Source: Aldrovandia affinis
Lineage: Eukaryota; Chordata; Actinopteri; Notacanthiformes; Halosauridae
Assembly (NCBI GenBank): GCA_029706075.1
Contig: JAINUG010000085.1
Coordinates: 1,079,392-1,143,391, forward strand
Reading direction: 5' to 3'
DNA: 64,000 nucleotides
A model generated the notes under the pieces. That model was not told the origin of the DNA and made no database searches. It was given only the letters and a program-made list of their open reading frames with translations. How positions within the stretch are numbered: the stretch's first letter is position 1; each line of letters opens with the position of its first letter. Positions 22,601 through 35,966 of the stretch are shown here, one piece after another. The translations under genes were made by a program, and so were the position numbers.

Positions 22601-25600
22601 TCAACAGTCATTAACTTGAAGGCTAATGTTGTTACAACTGTGATTAACTTCATGTACAACCAATTAAAGGCATGGGGTTTAGGGTGAAAGGCTAAATATT
22701 TCATAAATCAGGGCTGGTTCTGTGGGGGTGACTGAGGGAGTACAACAATACAGGAATATAATATTCATTTTGAAATAAATCCAGAGCGCTGGTATACTGT
22801 TGGTACTGCATTTAGTCGTGCACACATTGTTATGGAATACATTGTAGATTTTTCTTTAACTTCGTAATGGTGTTCTATGGCTGTCACTGTTGCCTGATAT
22901 TTTGGGGATTATCATAGAACAGATGTATTCTTTGGAAACAATAGAAGTATTCTATTCTATGTCATTCCTGATATTTTTGCAGATGGCATTTATTTTGTGG
23001 ATGGAATGTCTGGAAAGCAGGGCTTGGATGGCAAGATCTCTCACTTGCCAATGTGACTTTGGTCCTGCAATGATGACAGCAATCAGGCACCTGGGTACCG
23101 CTAGGCTGGAATTTCCTGCATGCTGAAAATTCTCTACTGTGGGAAGACAACACCCTTCATGCACGAGATGATGTAATGTGACAATTACACAGGATTGGTG
23201 TCCAGGATAACATCCCCTGCTGTGTGACATTGTTCCCTCGCTTGTCACAGGTGGTGAAATGTCTCTCATCAGTGGTTCTCTGAGCAGGAATCTGCTCACT
23301 GAAACAATACTCTCATCTAAAATAATATTTAAGTGGGAAAAATGCATTGAGTTTGTTATCTGTGTTTATCTCAAGTCACAATTCAAACTTACTGGCTGGT
23401 TTTGGCGAGCGGTACCTTTGGGTAATAGCCCTATGTCAATTTAACACAATTGTTGGCCAGGATTTCGATCCAGACATCAGCACCTGGTCTAACCTTTGGG
23501 TAATGATGCTACATGTCTTTTTAGCATCAATTTGCTCGATTCTCTTCAGCATTTCTGCTGTCTGTGTTGCAACATGCCAGGAGTGAGAGCAGCGCACTCC
23601 CCCATCCCATGCAGTTCTGCTGCGCAAAGCTCAAGCATGCAAGGTCGGATGGGGTCAGCGTCCGACCTCGTGGTTAATGGTTTTCAACTCTCTGATATAT
23701 TTGGCAGATCCAGACAAGCCCTCTGGACCTCGTCCCCTGGGCACACCTCTCCCGGGGTGCTGTCCTACTCCACTCTGTCTTTCATCGGAGCGGCGAGCAC
23801 ATGTCCACCGTGCCGAAGGTCAAGTTAACCGTCAATCTCCACGGGTGTCACCCAACGTACGTGAAGGGGGGGGATGCATGCTGCAATTCCCTGGTCAAGC
23901 CAAAAGAGCTGATGCACAGCATTGTGTGGCGATGACATCGTAGCAATTGTAAGCTAGCTAGGCCTCCAATTCATTCCATCGCCAAGCCTCATCGGGATTC
24001 GCACCAAAGGGGAGTGAATTAAAGCAGACATGCCGGGTGTTAAGGAATGTTTTTTTACATAAATATTTTTCCACGGTTCAGTGAAAGAAATGAGCGGAGT
24101 TGAAAAAAGTCACACTATCATTTTATTGTGCTCGGGCCAAGCAATACAGTGTAGTGCAGAGGTCTGCTGACATTTAAAATGAGTGACGGAAAAAGACTGA
24201 ACTACCTACAATGTATGAACCTCTCTGTCTTCCTCCCTTCCTGTGTAGTTACATAAATCATTTTCTCTACATTTAGAAATGTCTGATACGGCTGAAAGAT
24301 TAAGTATTACATGAATTGTGCCTGATAAGCTAAAATCATAATCATAATTGTATTCAAAATGCTGATGATTCCCACAGCTGGGAAACAGACTCAGACAATC
24401 ATATTATTTGGCTTTGAAATTGTACTTTTTAGTTTATTTCACAATAGTGATATGGTTTATGATAGTAACCATTTGGCCCTGTAATTACACAGTCCCACAC
24501 CCTACTTTCCCTACGCAAACAATTCCATTATGTAATAATCCGTATCTGTTCGTGTCTCCTTGCCGTTGTCAAATTGGTATTCTTTACCCTTAATTTGTCT
24601 GGGGAAGGAGGTCAGTGCTTGCTTGTGCGTGTTATGTGATTGATCCCTCTATGCACAGCCAGAAAACCAAGAAACCAAGTAATGCTCATTAGTGTGCTGC
24701 TGAGTGTCAGGAACTCTCTTTTGGGGGACAGGGGAAAACACACTACACAACGCCAACGGCGACACCAACAAATTATTGCTAAATGGCGGTCACAGTCACT
24801 TATCAAATAAGCAAGTCAACAAATAAGCAAGGGTATACAGTAATTGCATTTTTTACATAATAATGCATGATGCCAAGTACATCTGAGGTAAAAGACGAAA
24901 AATAACCTTCCCAGCAAGTACGTTTTCACAATTTTGCTTTATACAGGAGCAGCTCCTGATTTTCAAGTTCAGAATAGTGAGTGAGTAAAATGTAACCACC
25001 GACTGCTCAATTAATCGTGTGTGTCATGTGTCAGGCAGGAGCAAATTCCAGGGCATGGCTTCTGACCACTCGACTGGCCTGAGGAGGCATCACCTGTTTG
25101 GTAGGAGGGGAATGGTTTAAACAAGCTGGGGAACTTGACCCGAAGGTGAATTTTGCAGAGAAAAATGTAGATATTGTTCCAGGATGAAAGTCTATAATGT
25201 GCAAAAAAGACTGTCTGCCCCTTCATCTGTGGAACAGGTTAGTGTCAGATTTTGCAATCGAACAGAGGGGCTGTTGAACAAGAGGCTCATTAGGGATCAG
25301 TGGCCAGGACTGTGCAACATGAGCTACTGTTGTCCAGTTACACAGTGGTCATCACTCTGGTGTATGACCCAAAAAATGCCATAAAATACCATTCCTAATT
25401 TAGAGAATGGTGCAATGGACAGATTCATGTGAAATTCCTTGCACAGATTCAGAGACTCAGGCTCATTCAATGTCAAAACGTTCTGTTCCTTTTATAATGT
25501 ATTTGTTTTCCACTCAGCCAATAAATGATATAAAGTAATTGTTGCTATCTAGGATCGCAAACAGTAGCACACAGCTGTTTCAGTCCCACGTGTGTCAATG

Positions 25601-25975
25601 TTCCTACCTCTCTAGTCCAATCAATCACTACTCCATCCACATCAATCGTGGTCATTATGCTGTTTTCGTTTCAAATGAGCAGAACCATGTGGAATGAGTG
25701 AACTATTTTTATTTCGGTGCCTGTTTCTGAGAAATAGAATGAAAAATGTCACACCCCCAGCACTTTCAGAAGAAAACCCTTCAGGATACAGGATAAACAA
25801 ACACCCCACACTGAAAAAAGGATTCAGATCAAAACAAAGCTGTTACTGAAAGCTCAGGCATCTAAACCAAATCGTGCACAAGAGTTACCACAGAATGGAC
25901 AATTTATGCTATTCTGAGAAGATTGCTACAATGTCTTTTCTCCCTCTCAGAAAATGTTAAACTGTTATGACTCTC
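16614..25975. other. Unassigned stretch, possible regulatory DNA
   Basis: More than 9 kb with no recognised gene or repeat. Short open frames occur on both strands but none resembles a known protein or forms a plausible exon chain. Parts near 19,560-19,980, 20,640-20,940 and 23,560-23,900 are richer in G+C and CpG than the surroundings. A perfect DR1 nuclear-receptor site lies at 17,256-17,268. A poly-T run is at about 22,194-22,208. The stretch could be intronic or intergenic. Confidence 0.45.
17256..17268 (-). promoter_or_regulatory. Perfect DR1 nuclear receptor motif
   Basis: TGACCTTTGACCT is the reverse complement of AGGTCAAAGGTCA, two AGGTCA half-sites separated by one base. DR1 sites are bound by HNF4, COUP-TF and RXR heterodimers. 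A single motif in a large window can occur by chance; no promoter is visible nearby. Confidence 0.35.
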
Positions 25976-25981
25976 TGTGGT

Positions 25982-26135
25982 TCTGTGTGGCTCAGTAGGT
26001 AGAGCATGGCGCTGACAATGCTTAGGTTGTGGGTTCGATTCCCATTGGGACCACATATACTGAAAGATGTATGTACTGTAAGTCGCTTTTGATAAAAGCG
26101 TTTGCTAAATGCCATATATATATATATATATATAC
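25982..26135 (+). mobile_element. tRNA-derived SINE with L2-type tail
   Basis: The head is tRNA-like with polymerase III boxes: A box TGGCTCAGTAGG near 25,990 and B box GGTTCGATTCC near 26,032-26,042. The 3' end, AAGTCGCTTTTGATAAAAGCGTTTGCTAAATGCC, is the stem-loop tail of L2-clade LINEs. The SINE would be mobilised by an L2 partner such as those seen at 2.5 and 4.5 kb. A TA microsatellite (26,114-26,135) follows. I could not find clear target duplications. It is a SINE, not a functional tRNA, because the body continues beyond the tRNA-like part. Confidence 0.8.
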
Positions 26136-27639
26136 TGGACTCTGGAACGCCAGAAGAGGCAAGAAAAAAGACACGTGTTGCAATGGGGGCAAAGGCTTGC
26201 TGGAGGATTTAAGTACACACAGGGTGTGGTCATGTGTCCTGAGGACAGAGGCCTGACAACCCTGGTCTCGCTCCTCACATCAGGGCGTCTCGACGCAGTC
26301 CTATAGCCCAGATAAATGAGGGGTCAAACCGGTACAGATTTTATCTACAAATGGGCTCTCTGGGGTATTACAAAGGCCCATTAAGAATTGTGAGGGAAAA
26401 TAGTTCAGTGGCAGCCTTCGTAAAGATAACACTAATAAAGGCCATGTATAACTAATCACACAGAGTTAATGGTTAGTCTGCCAGCAAGGAAATGTGATGG
26501 AATGTGTGCTTTTCAACACTTAGAGGTTGATCCTATCAAAGCCCAAATAACCACCCGGGACCAGAGAAGGAGAAAACAAGTTATTTTTTTCTCTCCCTTT
26601 CTCTTTTTCAGACTTGAGCATTTATACGAAAGAGCTGAAGGTCTGTCAGAGGATAACTGCAATGAGTAGCATTACAGAGGACTGTTTATATTCTGAGTTG
26701 TTCTGTATTTAAAAAAAATGAAAAAAAATTTGAAAAGCTAGCAGATATATCCCTTAACAAACCTAAGGAGGAAACTACTAAAGCCCCTTAACAATAGATT
26801 AACTCACAGGTATAATCCCGTGTCATGAACCAAATTGAGTTTGACCCAGACAGCTCAAAGACATGACATTGGATGCGACCCTTTTAAAAAAAATGAATCC
26901 TCCATTTTTATTAATTATTTAGGCATCAGCAGCATAGGCCTCAAGACCTTAATAAAAATAATATTTTTCCTGTGCAGAGGGACACATTTTCCTGCAATAT
27001 TTTATTTTGAGTGATGCCTGAAAAGGTCACTGGTCATTTTGCTTTTTGTATATATTGCATGTTCTTTCTTGCCAGGACTCAAAGGACTTTGTAAGAAAAA
27101 CATTCTGTCTCTTTGCTGTTGTATTTAACATCCATTTGTGGTTCTAAAGAAATGAGTAGTGATATCAGATAAGAAATTAGCAGATTTTTAATCTTTTAAA
27201 TTAATTTGACTCAATTTGACTTTATTTTTCAAATGCTGTACTTTCTTTGATATGATACCCATAATCCCTGGACAGGTTGTGCTGGTCGTCCATGTGACCA
27301 TGCTATTGTTTATGAAAGCGATATCTCACCAATTTAAATAACTGCATAGGAGGAAGACAGTCATGTGGCAAGGGAAGAGCAGGTGTGGAAGATGCCATCA
27401 TCTACAGTTTAATCTCCTGGGTCATGTCAAGTTGAGAGTGTCACGATGTTGGCTCAAGGGGTGCCTGACCACAGCTAACATTTCACACTGAGGGGTGAAT
27501 TTGAAACAATGTGTGGATATTCTACAGTGTAGAGTTCTTATTCCTCTGCCTGACCTCAAATTGACCTGAATATCGATGGCTTTGTATTACAGACTGCACG
27601 TGGCAACCGGGGGGTGACGTTGTGTCCAGGTCCTTGTTC

Positions 27640-27657
27640 ATGCAAATCAATGCAAAT
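27640..27657 (+). promoter_or_regulatory. Paired POU octamer motifs
   Basis: Two perfect ATGCAAAT octamers start 10 bp apart at 27,640 and 27,650, on the same face of the helix. Octamers bind POU-family factors. A CTAATTGC homeodomain-type site lies about 130 bp downstream. This is suggestive of an enhancer, but motif evidence alone is weak. Confidence 0.35.
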
Positions 27658-28468
27658 CTCTTGACTGCAGCGAGGGCCCTGAACGCTCCAAACCACATGT
27701 GCGCGGCGGCCCAGGAGAGAGGTGAACAGAGCGGCACACTGTGGAAATGTGATCGCCGGCACGGTGCTCTGCCACCAAAAGACGCTAATTGCTTTTGCTG
27801 TGTTGATCTCCTCGGCACGTTTCTCCACTCGAGACCTCCCCGCCATCTGTTTCTCTCACAGACCGTCCCCTTCTCACGACTTCACGGCGAGGGTGCAATG
27901 TCTCCAACATCTGCAAACACACTACGTTCCTCTGCAAGCAATTTTCAAATCTGGATGGGATTTTAATTGAAAAGCGGGCAGCGCTTCCATGCACGGTATA
28001 AACAACGGCGATGACATGAAAGCGCCTTTCTGGCACCCTGCTGTCCTCATCTGATTTGGGTCCATTAGGGTTTTATTTAGCAGTTCCGTCAAGGGGACGA
28101 AAAGTGCAACGGGTCAGCCCTCCCATGCATGAAACAGAACACCAAACGGAACACTCCTGTCCCTGCTCCATAGGGGGCTTTTGTAATATTCATTATAAAT
28201 TTGTGTTTGATCCAAGTCATTTTCTACGGACGTACAGAACAAAGAGAGTAATAATGTGCACACTATTGTATAAGCAAGCTATTACTGCTAAAAATGTTAG
28301 TATTTGTTCAGCACAGGCATTACGTAACCCGTGCACAAGAAGCAGTGAATAGAAGTTGTTTAGTTTATGCAGAGGGGAGAACGATGTGATCCCTTTGGTC
28401 TAAGCCAGTTTACACTAGACTGCATATAGCTTTTGCCATTCAAGCACGCCCCCCACATGAGGTGCAAC

Positions 28469-28780
28469 ATGAGAAGCTGTCCTTCTCTGATGGTTATGTT
28501 CCTCCTTATCGCCTGGTGCTTGGGATGTCATGTCGGGCAGTCGGCGGTGCAAACTCTGGGCTGGGAGAATAAAGACGGCCAGTGTGTGAAGGCCAGGAGC
28601 AGCTGGGGCGTGGGGAGAAATCAGAAGCAGATGCGGCCGGCCACCGATGCCTTCCACATGGAAAACCTGAGCGCACCAGAGCCTCTGCCACACGCCTGCT
28701 CCAGCCAGGACTCACTGCAATCCTCCGACGCCTTAGTGCTGTTATCACATCGACGCAGTGTGTGGCAAGGATGGTTCTGA
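28469..28780 (+). CDS. Doubtful small secreted-protein-like open frame
   Basis: From the internal ATG at 28,469 the frame runs 103 codons. It begins with a plausible signal peptide (MRSCPSLMVMFLLIAWCLGC, then HVGQSAVQ) followed by a hydrophilic region with two or three cysteines. I do not recognise the protein. There is no visible promoter, Kozak strength is moderate, and the same DNA is open on the opposite strand, which fits chance openness of G+C-rich DNA. An upstream in-frame ATG at 28,433 would bury the hydrophobic segment. Treat it as unproven. Confidence 0.12.
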   Translation: MRSCPSLMVMFLLIAWCLGCHVGQSAVQTLGWENKDGQCVKARSSWGVGRNQKQMRPATDAFHMENLSAPEPLPHACSSQDSLQSSDALVLLSHRRSVWQGWF

Positions 28781-30090
28781 TGCCCAGCTGATGGTGGTCT
28801 GCCCTTTACTGGGCACAGTGCTGGCATCACAGAGTAATGCTGAACGGTATCCCAGCTGTGCTGAGGTACTGCAGATCCCGTAGGTGAGGAAGGGTTTTTT
28901 TCATGGAAGAATTGCTGAAGGTGATGGATTGTTATTGTAAACCTTGTAATCAAGTCTAGTAACAAGTACACTTCACTTACACTTGCTGTAATGGTTACTG
29001 ATGACGCAATACTTGCTGTGGTCGAGGGAAGCTTCAGAGTCAATTTTTAATCATAAATCCACAGAGTAAGCCCTGCCTGTTAAACACTTTGACCATCCTA
29101 CACCTTGAATAAGCCCAGGAGCTTTGAAATGGCTGAAGGTGAACTGAAGGGAATTTACCTCGACCAGACAAAGCATAGTTCAATAACATCAGCTTGTGAA
29201 TAATGATCAACAGTAACAGTAAACTGGACCAAGTGAGACAAATCCCAGACATCACCTGTCAGACACCTCGGCAAGTCCATTTTGAAAAACAAGGGATATC
29301 GCAGAACTTACAACCCCCGGGGGAACATGACTGAAATGTGATATAATGTGAGTGCTTTAATAGGGAAGGGTCATTCCCGGGGCATCGTTTCTACTCACCT
29401 GTGTGAACAAGTGGCAGTATGACCGGAGAGGCAGGTCGCATCAAGCCCAAACCAAGCTGAGTCTCCCCAGCCCTGCTCCTCTAATTAATCTGATATCCCA
29501 GTGGAGGAGGGGGGGTGAATGTTGTCTCCTGTAACACAGCTTTTTTACTACTCTCCCCCCACCCACCCCCCCAATCCCATCCCACCCAGGACGGTGTGTG
29601 ATGCTGTGGGCAAGCATGTATTAACAAAGAGATGAAGACACAGTTTGTTCCCGTCGAGGTTCAATAGCAGCCGAAATGTCTGGATGCAGCGAGGGTGCTG
29701 AGCAATCCAGGAAAGAGCGCAAACACAAGATGGGCCCACACTCTTCCGGGAACTGTGTTCGCGTTGTCTTTCAACGGCAATGAATCATCGACCCATTCCA
29801 CCGCCCTGGTCATTGTTCATCCATGTGCAGGCCAAGGGCACGGTGTCAGACCTCATCCAAGTGTTCCTGTCAGACTGCAGCCTGAAGAATTGTGAAGCAC
29901 CACACCATCAAAATCTCACTGTCAAAATCTCAAGGGTCAAAATCTCAAGTGATTTTCTTCACTTTTCTTCAATTCTTCTGTACACCATGTTGTCACACGC
30001 CAAGTGACAATCCCTGGATGGGAACAGATCAGTTGGAGACGGAGTGGATTTTTCTGGTCCATGGACCGGATTTTTATTTTTCAGGGAAGT

Positions 30091-30126
30091 TCTCTCTCTC
30101 TCTCTCTCTCTCGCTCTCTCTCTCTG
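30091..30126. repeat. CT microsatellite
   Basis: A TC dinucleotide run with one G interruption. Confidence 0.95.
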
Positions 30127-31818
30127 CGGTCTCTCACGCCTTCTCCTTCCTGGTTCCAGCCACCTACTGAAGAGAGCAGAGCAGTTTTAAGCACACAGGT
30201 GTAATTGCAAAACCTTGGACTGGTGTGTGCGCTGGCTGCTCTGCCAGTAGGCGTGGCCACTAATCGCCCTGATTAGCTGCTGAGACCGACGCCTTCCACA
30301 CATGTGATGCAGAAACTGACAATGCCCCCTCCCCAGGCAAGCAGTGCATTGCTGAAGAGTCTCTTTTTTCTTCATGTAGGAATGACATCTGTTTCACTAT
30401 CAGAACCACCGGACGGACAGTAATGGTACCTATAAATCCACCGGTGTACACGTTGTGGTGCTTTAACCCTCCCTCTGAGATCTGTCTGTCTAATGCTCCA
30501 ATAGCTGGAGCAGGCTGGACAGACGCATACCTTCCCCTGCCCGAGCCAGTGGCTGCTGCTACACATGTGGCGTGCACATGATCCAGGGTTGCGCCCACCG
30601 TTTTGTAACACTACCGGCTAGATGGCAAGGAGGTGTCAAGGAGGGCTGGATTTGCGGCTGCAGAAGCGGTTGTACTGTGCGGGGATTGCTGGGCTTACGT
30701 GTCCATCGAGCTGGAATGCGGAGCAGGTGGTGCGCTTCACGCTGCGTCTGGACTGTTGCCCTTCGTCTCAATATGAGGATATGGACATGATGTGCCTTTT
30801 TGTTTTGCTTTTGCCTTCTTTTTGCAATTGGGTAAACGTTCAGTTGCTTTATGTTTCAGTCATCAATGGGGCATATGAGCGGTGTGATTACTGTGTTCCT
30901 GCAGGTCAGAGTAAAAACAAGAAAGGAAGAAAGAAAGAAATGCAAATGTACATTGACTTTTATTAATTCTCATTTTGGTGGTTTTTCAGATGATGTCAAC
31001 CTATAAAACCCCTTGTGTCCCTCACGTCCGAACCACGAGCCAGCTCTCTGTCTTCAGATAGGACTGAGGCAGTTTTATTCAACTTAAAATACCTACACAC
31101 ATGACAGTAAACTGGTATTTAATCCATTCCAACCACAAGTGGTTTCCAAGAAATGGAACCACCCTCTCTCCCTGATGAGGACATGAGTTTTCCAGACAAT
31201 GTCATGGCCAGGTTCACTAACCCTTCCAACTGTTCACCCAGATCACCACGTTCACCATTGATCATTACCATCTTTGGTCATAGAACACTGCAAATGCCTC
31301 TTCACTCTGAATACCTACCACCAAGCCCCTCGAAACGATGATGCCATATGGCAATATCTCATCGCTTCCCTCCCGGTCTTGATAGTGCAACAGTAGGGTA
31401 CTTCATGGGATGTGACCCATGTGTTTATGCTCTGCATTAGTGGCATACCTGCCTGTCTGATCAGCACTGCAGACCGCTGGCTTCCTTCTGCTGGATCACT
31501 TAGCATAACGTTCAGTGCACAACCTCAACCAGGTCATTGAGTTGTGCTCTGATATAGGACACAAAGGCGCACACTTACTGGAGTTCTGCTGTGTTCATGG
31601 ATATGGCGTGCTTGTCAACACAATGTTTTTATAATCATTGAGAACTGTGTGAGGTTTGAAAACTATTCGTTTGATCATTTCCATACAATTTTTGGAAAAC
31701 ATTTTGGGATGAAGCCAGTCCACACAAACAATGTTTTAGTGTGTATGTAGTCTACATGTATACAAATGTTATGAAGGAATATACTGAAATATGTTGGACA
31801 ATTTGTGTAATCTCAAAC

Positions 31819-31953
31819 CAAGGGGCGTGACTACATTGGAGGGACATAATGAAAGGGAATGTTTTATATCTACAAATTATTGGGGGGGACAGATATAATT
31901 GTTTTAAATATTGGAGGGGACATGTACCCCCCAACTCGTTACACTTGTGTATG
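31819..31953 (-). mobile_element. Short hAT-like MITE, copy A
   Basis: About 135 bp, reading on the minus strand. One end is CAAGGGGCGTGACTACATTGG on the plus strand; the other, read on the minus strand, ends in the GTAACGAGTTGGGG block. The interior shares ATATCTGTCCCCC and GATATAAAACATTCCCTTT with copy C. Flanking 8-mers TCTCAAAC (31,811-31,818) and TTTCAAAC (31,954-31,961) match 7/8. It has no coding capacity. See copies B and C. Confidence 0.7.
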
Positions 31954-34310
31954 TTTCAAACACCCTAAGGTATAACACAGCTGCTTATCATCAACACATT
32001 CTAATCATTTTGGAGCCATATGGTTTTGAAATACAGCCCTCTTAAAGAAACGCAAATATATGCTGATCATTTGTGACACTTAATTCGCATGGTCCAAATG
32101 TTGTTCATTAGCAGCCTTGTCTGCAGGCCTTAATACTGAATCTTCGCTGTCTGGCTCGCGCCACTCTTTGGAATTCCCATTTGGTCCTGCATTCAGTGGT
32201 CACATTCAGTTGGCAGTCAGACAATGAGATGGATCTGAGGTCATGACCGCCCTGGGAGTGTGGGGAGCTGAATCCTAATCCGTTATTATTTGTGTCCTTC
32301 ACCAATATTAACTTGTGTACCGGCACTCAAGTTCAACTTATTCAAATGATGAATGCATCTGCTGCTTTTAAGACCAGATGTGAAAGTTTTGTATTGCTGT
32401 TTTTATCACTATTTTGTATTATGTAAGTCTTGGGAAAGTGAAGTGGAAAGCGTAAGTTTGGGGGAAGTGATGCTGGCGCTCATGATAGAACCGTGTTTAT
32501 TTGGGTAGGCAGAGGGATGATCCAATTCTCTTTCTGTCTCTCTCTCATAAAGAAGAAGAAATCTTTCCATTATCTCCTGGCTGAGTGGTGTAATACCGGG
32601 ACCTGGCAAAACTGATGGTATCACAGAGGAATGAAAGTTTTTACTATTCCCCAGTGCGACTCCTTGTTACCTGCCAACGCACCTCGTTAACAGAACGAGA
32701 AAAAGTCAACAAGGGGCTAGGCCAGGGAACTCCGTGACACGTCACGCTCAAAGTTCTGAGCCAGCTTTTTATGGATGTTTGTGTGCACACTGTGAATCCC
32801 TGTGTGCTGAGACCAGCCCACACTTTTTGTCTTTCCCATCCTCTGTTTCCTGTAAAAGCCAGGGATTTAATGAAGAAAACTGCTTGGAATTCAGTTAAGT
32901 GTTGGGCATGACAATGCTGCGTTTCATTTCTGCCTAGCCTTGGAAAGGCATGCCACAGTATGAGGTTTAAACTTCTGTTACCAGAGCTGTCTGTCCCAAA
33001 ATACCTACTGTTTGCATCGTTACATTCAATGGGCCAAATCTTTCTCAATATAGGGCAACTTGCTTGATCTGCTATTCCGATAATTAATAGTAGTGATAAA
33101 TTCCCCAGAAAGCATGAATGAAACAATTCTACCACAATGTATAAGATGTACTTGATGCTGCGTGGTGGTCTGAAGAAGTAGACATAGTGCATCTGCTACT
33201 ATGGCCCACACCGATAAAACACTGCAAAGCACTATATTTAGAAGCCCCTCTAAATATTGACTGTGACGTCAGAATGGCGAGGGTCAGACAAAGAACAATA
33301 AACCCCGAAATAGCTTCGCCCAGATTCCAAGGCAAGCCCACTGGCAGGAATCCACTTGAGACAACAGCGCACTTGTTGAGAAACAAGATAATGCTCTATC
33401 CCTTAAGACGCGGGGCGCGCATTCCCTGCCACTCACTTGCTTCCACGTGCAGATGTCTTCATGAATTTCCTTTCGCCACACATTTAAAGTCCTGTCCCAC
33501 CCACGTGTGTGAATCATTTCCATATTATTTCAAACTATTCTTTGCGGACAAATACGTCTGGTATAGATATATAAACACCAGGTATAGAACTCAGCTGTAA
33601 GTGTGTACAGTAAAAATATAATGTTTTTAAATTTGTGGCTTAGATATACAATTCAGCAAATGATTTTAATTAGTCATATGCCTTAAGCAGTAGCCTGCTG
33701 AAAATGAGATGCAGATGCCAAAATGGCTAATTATTGTGGTTTATTTTAATACAATTGAGGGATATAAATAAATCATCTCGTCTCCCAGCCAAGTCCTGTT
33801 CATGGATAATTGGATAATTGTGCTTTGTAAGGCTTGTTGAATGCTGGAATCCCCTGTGCACTCTGGGTGCTGTCTTTAAAAATAATTATGGAAGCTCTGT
33901 CTGAGCCTTTGTTATGTGTTGCGTTATGCTGCTGAAGAGGAGTCTGTCATACATGTCAAACAAAGAGAGTCTTTGATCATAAAGACAACATCTTATCCTA
34001 CAGCTATACTCTCTGTAAACCTTAATAGTGTCTCTCTGTTATGCAAGACTGTTACTTAAAATATGAAATCCCTCAGGTTGCTGCCATTGACATCACAACA
34101 GTTGGCATTTTAACAGCATTTATGCTGTTCGTTAATGGTGTGTTCATGCCAGGCTTCTTTATATAACAAAAAGGTACACCGCATTTATGTCGAAAGATTA
34201 TAGCATGAGGGAAAGCTGTGAAAAGATGCTTGTCATTTATCTCTTCACTTCACATTTTGCCATTTTAGTAAGTCTTATATGGGTATGTAATATTCCTTCA
34301 ATAATGTACC
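31954..34310. other. Unassigned stretch
   Basis: No recognised gene, repeat or RNA. Minus-strand frames around 32,644-33,386 are open for up to 182 codons but resemble no family I know. Confidence 0.45.
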
Positions 34311-34366
34311 GTCCATTTATTTATTTATTGAGCAGGTGGTCTTATCCAGACTAAGTTACAAGGCTG
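34311..34366 (-). repeat. Decayed L2-type tail
   Basis: TTTATTTATTTATTGAGCAG followed by GTGGTCTTATCCAGACTAAGTTACA resembles the reverse complement of the L2 stem-loop tail (…TGTAAGTCGCTCTGGATAAGAGC…), but with several mismatches. Probably the relic of an old SINE or LINE end. Confidence 0.45.
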
Positions 34367-35966
34367 TTATGGCTTGATACATATGTTTTAAGATGTGTGT
34401 TGGTATTACCAATGTTAATATTAAACCAGCACATACTGTATATAGGACTTCATTAGAACTAAACAATGGCACTTGTTGACTAGGTGTAGATTCTGTGAAG
34501 AGAAACATGTTCCCTTCATCCATCTAATGATGGAATGTAGGGAAGAAGATGAAAATGTACAAACTTCTCGGACCATTACCCTCCAGATGCCGCCCTCTTT
34601 CCGTAAGACCAGGCCTGGGGTAAACAAACAGATGCGTGCAGGAGGGCTTCAGAAAAAAACATGTCAGCCCTTTTCTTCACACCAAAATATTCAGCAGCTT
34701 CTGACCTCTAAAATCACGACCCGTTTTATCGCGCGAATGACCTCGGCGCACTTTTTGGGATTCGAGAATGGAAACCCTGCAATGAGCAGCTTCTGAAAAA
34801 AACGTTAATAAAATCTGGAAAGTCTGTTATGTAAAGATTATGCTTCCTGTTACCCCCCCCCCCCCCCTTTTTGCACATGTGAAGCCGTTTGCTGCGGAGA
34901 TCTGGAATGTTTTGATGCTGGTGTTGGTGTCTCTCTCTCTCTCTCTCTCTCCATCCCCTCTCTCTAACAAGCGTGCACTTATTTTCTCGCCGTCTCCTCT
35001 GATTCACCTGGGTCCCTGGCTGCTTTTGCATCCAGAACACTCATAAAATTGCCATGTGGTTGCTTTTATGATCAGAAAAATACAGCTTTCAGAAAAGAAG
35101 AGTCAGGGGTGAAAAAAACAGACCAAATGCAGCTGCTTTCTTTGGCGATACTTTCCATCAATGACCGGTCCCAATGCACTGGTGCCTTTGCGCTCCGGTA
35201 TCGCTGGCCCAATCATGGAATGGAATTAAATGGCATGATCAGTTGTTGATGGATTCTTTCTTAAATATACATTTGTGGTTATTGCTCTTGTGTATTACTG
35301 TTTTCAGATCTTGGTGCAAGATTTTGAGGATGTTGATTGGATTAGGGATATGTATGTGCTGCTGGAGGAGGGGACAACTTGTTGAGACTGTGGGTTACAA
35401 CAGTGGTTCCCAAACGTTTTAATGCCATAGTCCAGTAAATAAACATCAAATAAACCCACCTCAATAAAATGGTAAACCACAGACTGCAATGGAAGCATTT
35501 GATGCCATTACTTTGAAAGCATTATACAATGGATCTGCATACACCATTTAGTTATATAATCACAAATGTTGCTGCACCCCGGTTCATGTCACAACAGCTT
35601 TATTTTCAGGAATACCTGTATCTACAGACAGCTACGTCAGAATTTTAAATGCATATTCTATATAGCATACATATTATGTACTAGAACTTGGAATAAAAAT
35701 GATATGAAAGGATGCAAGATTTCAATTGACTCATTTGTCATCAGCTAGCAGTCAGTATAAAAACACAGTTCTGAATTTGAACAATCATCTTATTGTGCGT
35801 ATGCGGTCAGGTGGGTATAGAATGAATCGTGAATAGTTTTACTTTAAGAAGCTCTGTGGCCTTCTCCCATCACAATTTTATCAGTTTCTATTCTTTATTC
35901 TTATTCTAATGTTCTTTCCCCTTTTGGACCACCATCGGTTTTCCCAAATTATGTTGTAAGAAAGTT
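34367..35966. other. Unassigned stretch with simple repeats
   Basis: No gene recognised. A C15 run (34,853-34,867) and a CT tract (34,929-34,951) are present. At 35,399-35,419 CAGTGGTTCCCAAACGTTTT resembles one end of a Charlie-like hAT transposon, but I find no partner end nearby. Confidence 0.45.

Larger units (their letters stand above)
26136..31818. other. Unassigned stretch with octamer pair and CT tract
   Basis: No gene recognised. The part around 27,600-28,150 is richer in G+C and CpG, and has two ATGCAAAT octamers. A plus-strand frame at 28,469-28,780 starts with a signal-peptide-like segment but has no recognisable homology. A CT tract lies at 30,091-30,126. A 14-15-bp unit containing TCAAAATCTCA repeats three times at 29,908-29,950. 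Confidence 0.45.

Noticed and set aside
25982-26060. Possible functional tRNA gene
   Set aside because: A and B boxes are present but the sequence continues into an L2-tailed SINE body and does not form a clean tRNA end.
32644-33192. 182-codon minus-strand frame
   Set aside because: No resemblance to any family known to me and no supporting context; chance openness is likely.
35399-35419. Charlie-like hAT terminus CAGTGGTTCCCAAACGTTTT
   Set aside because: Only one end is found and no 8-bp duplication can be assigned; too weak to call an element.
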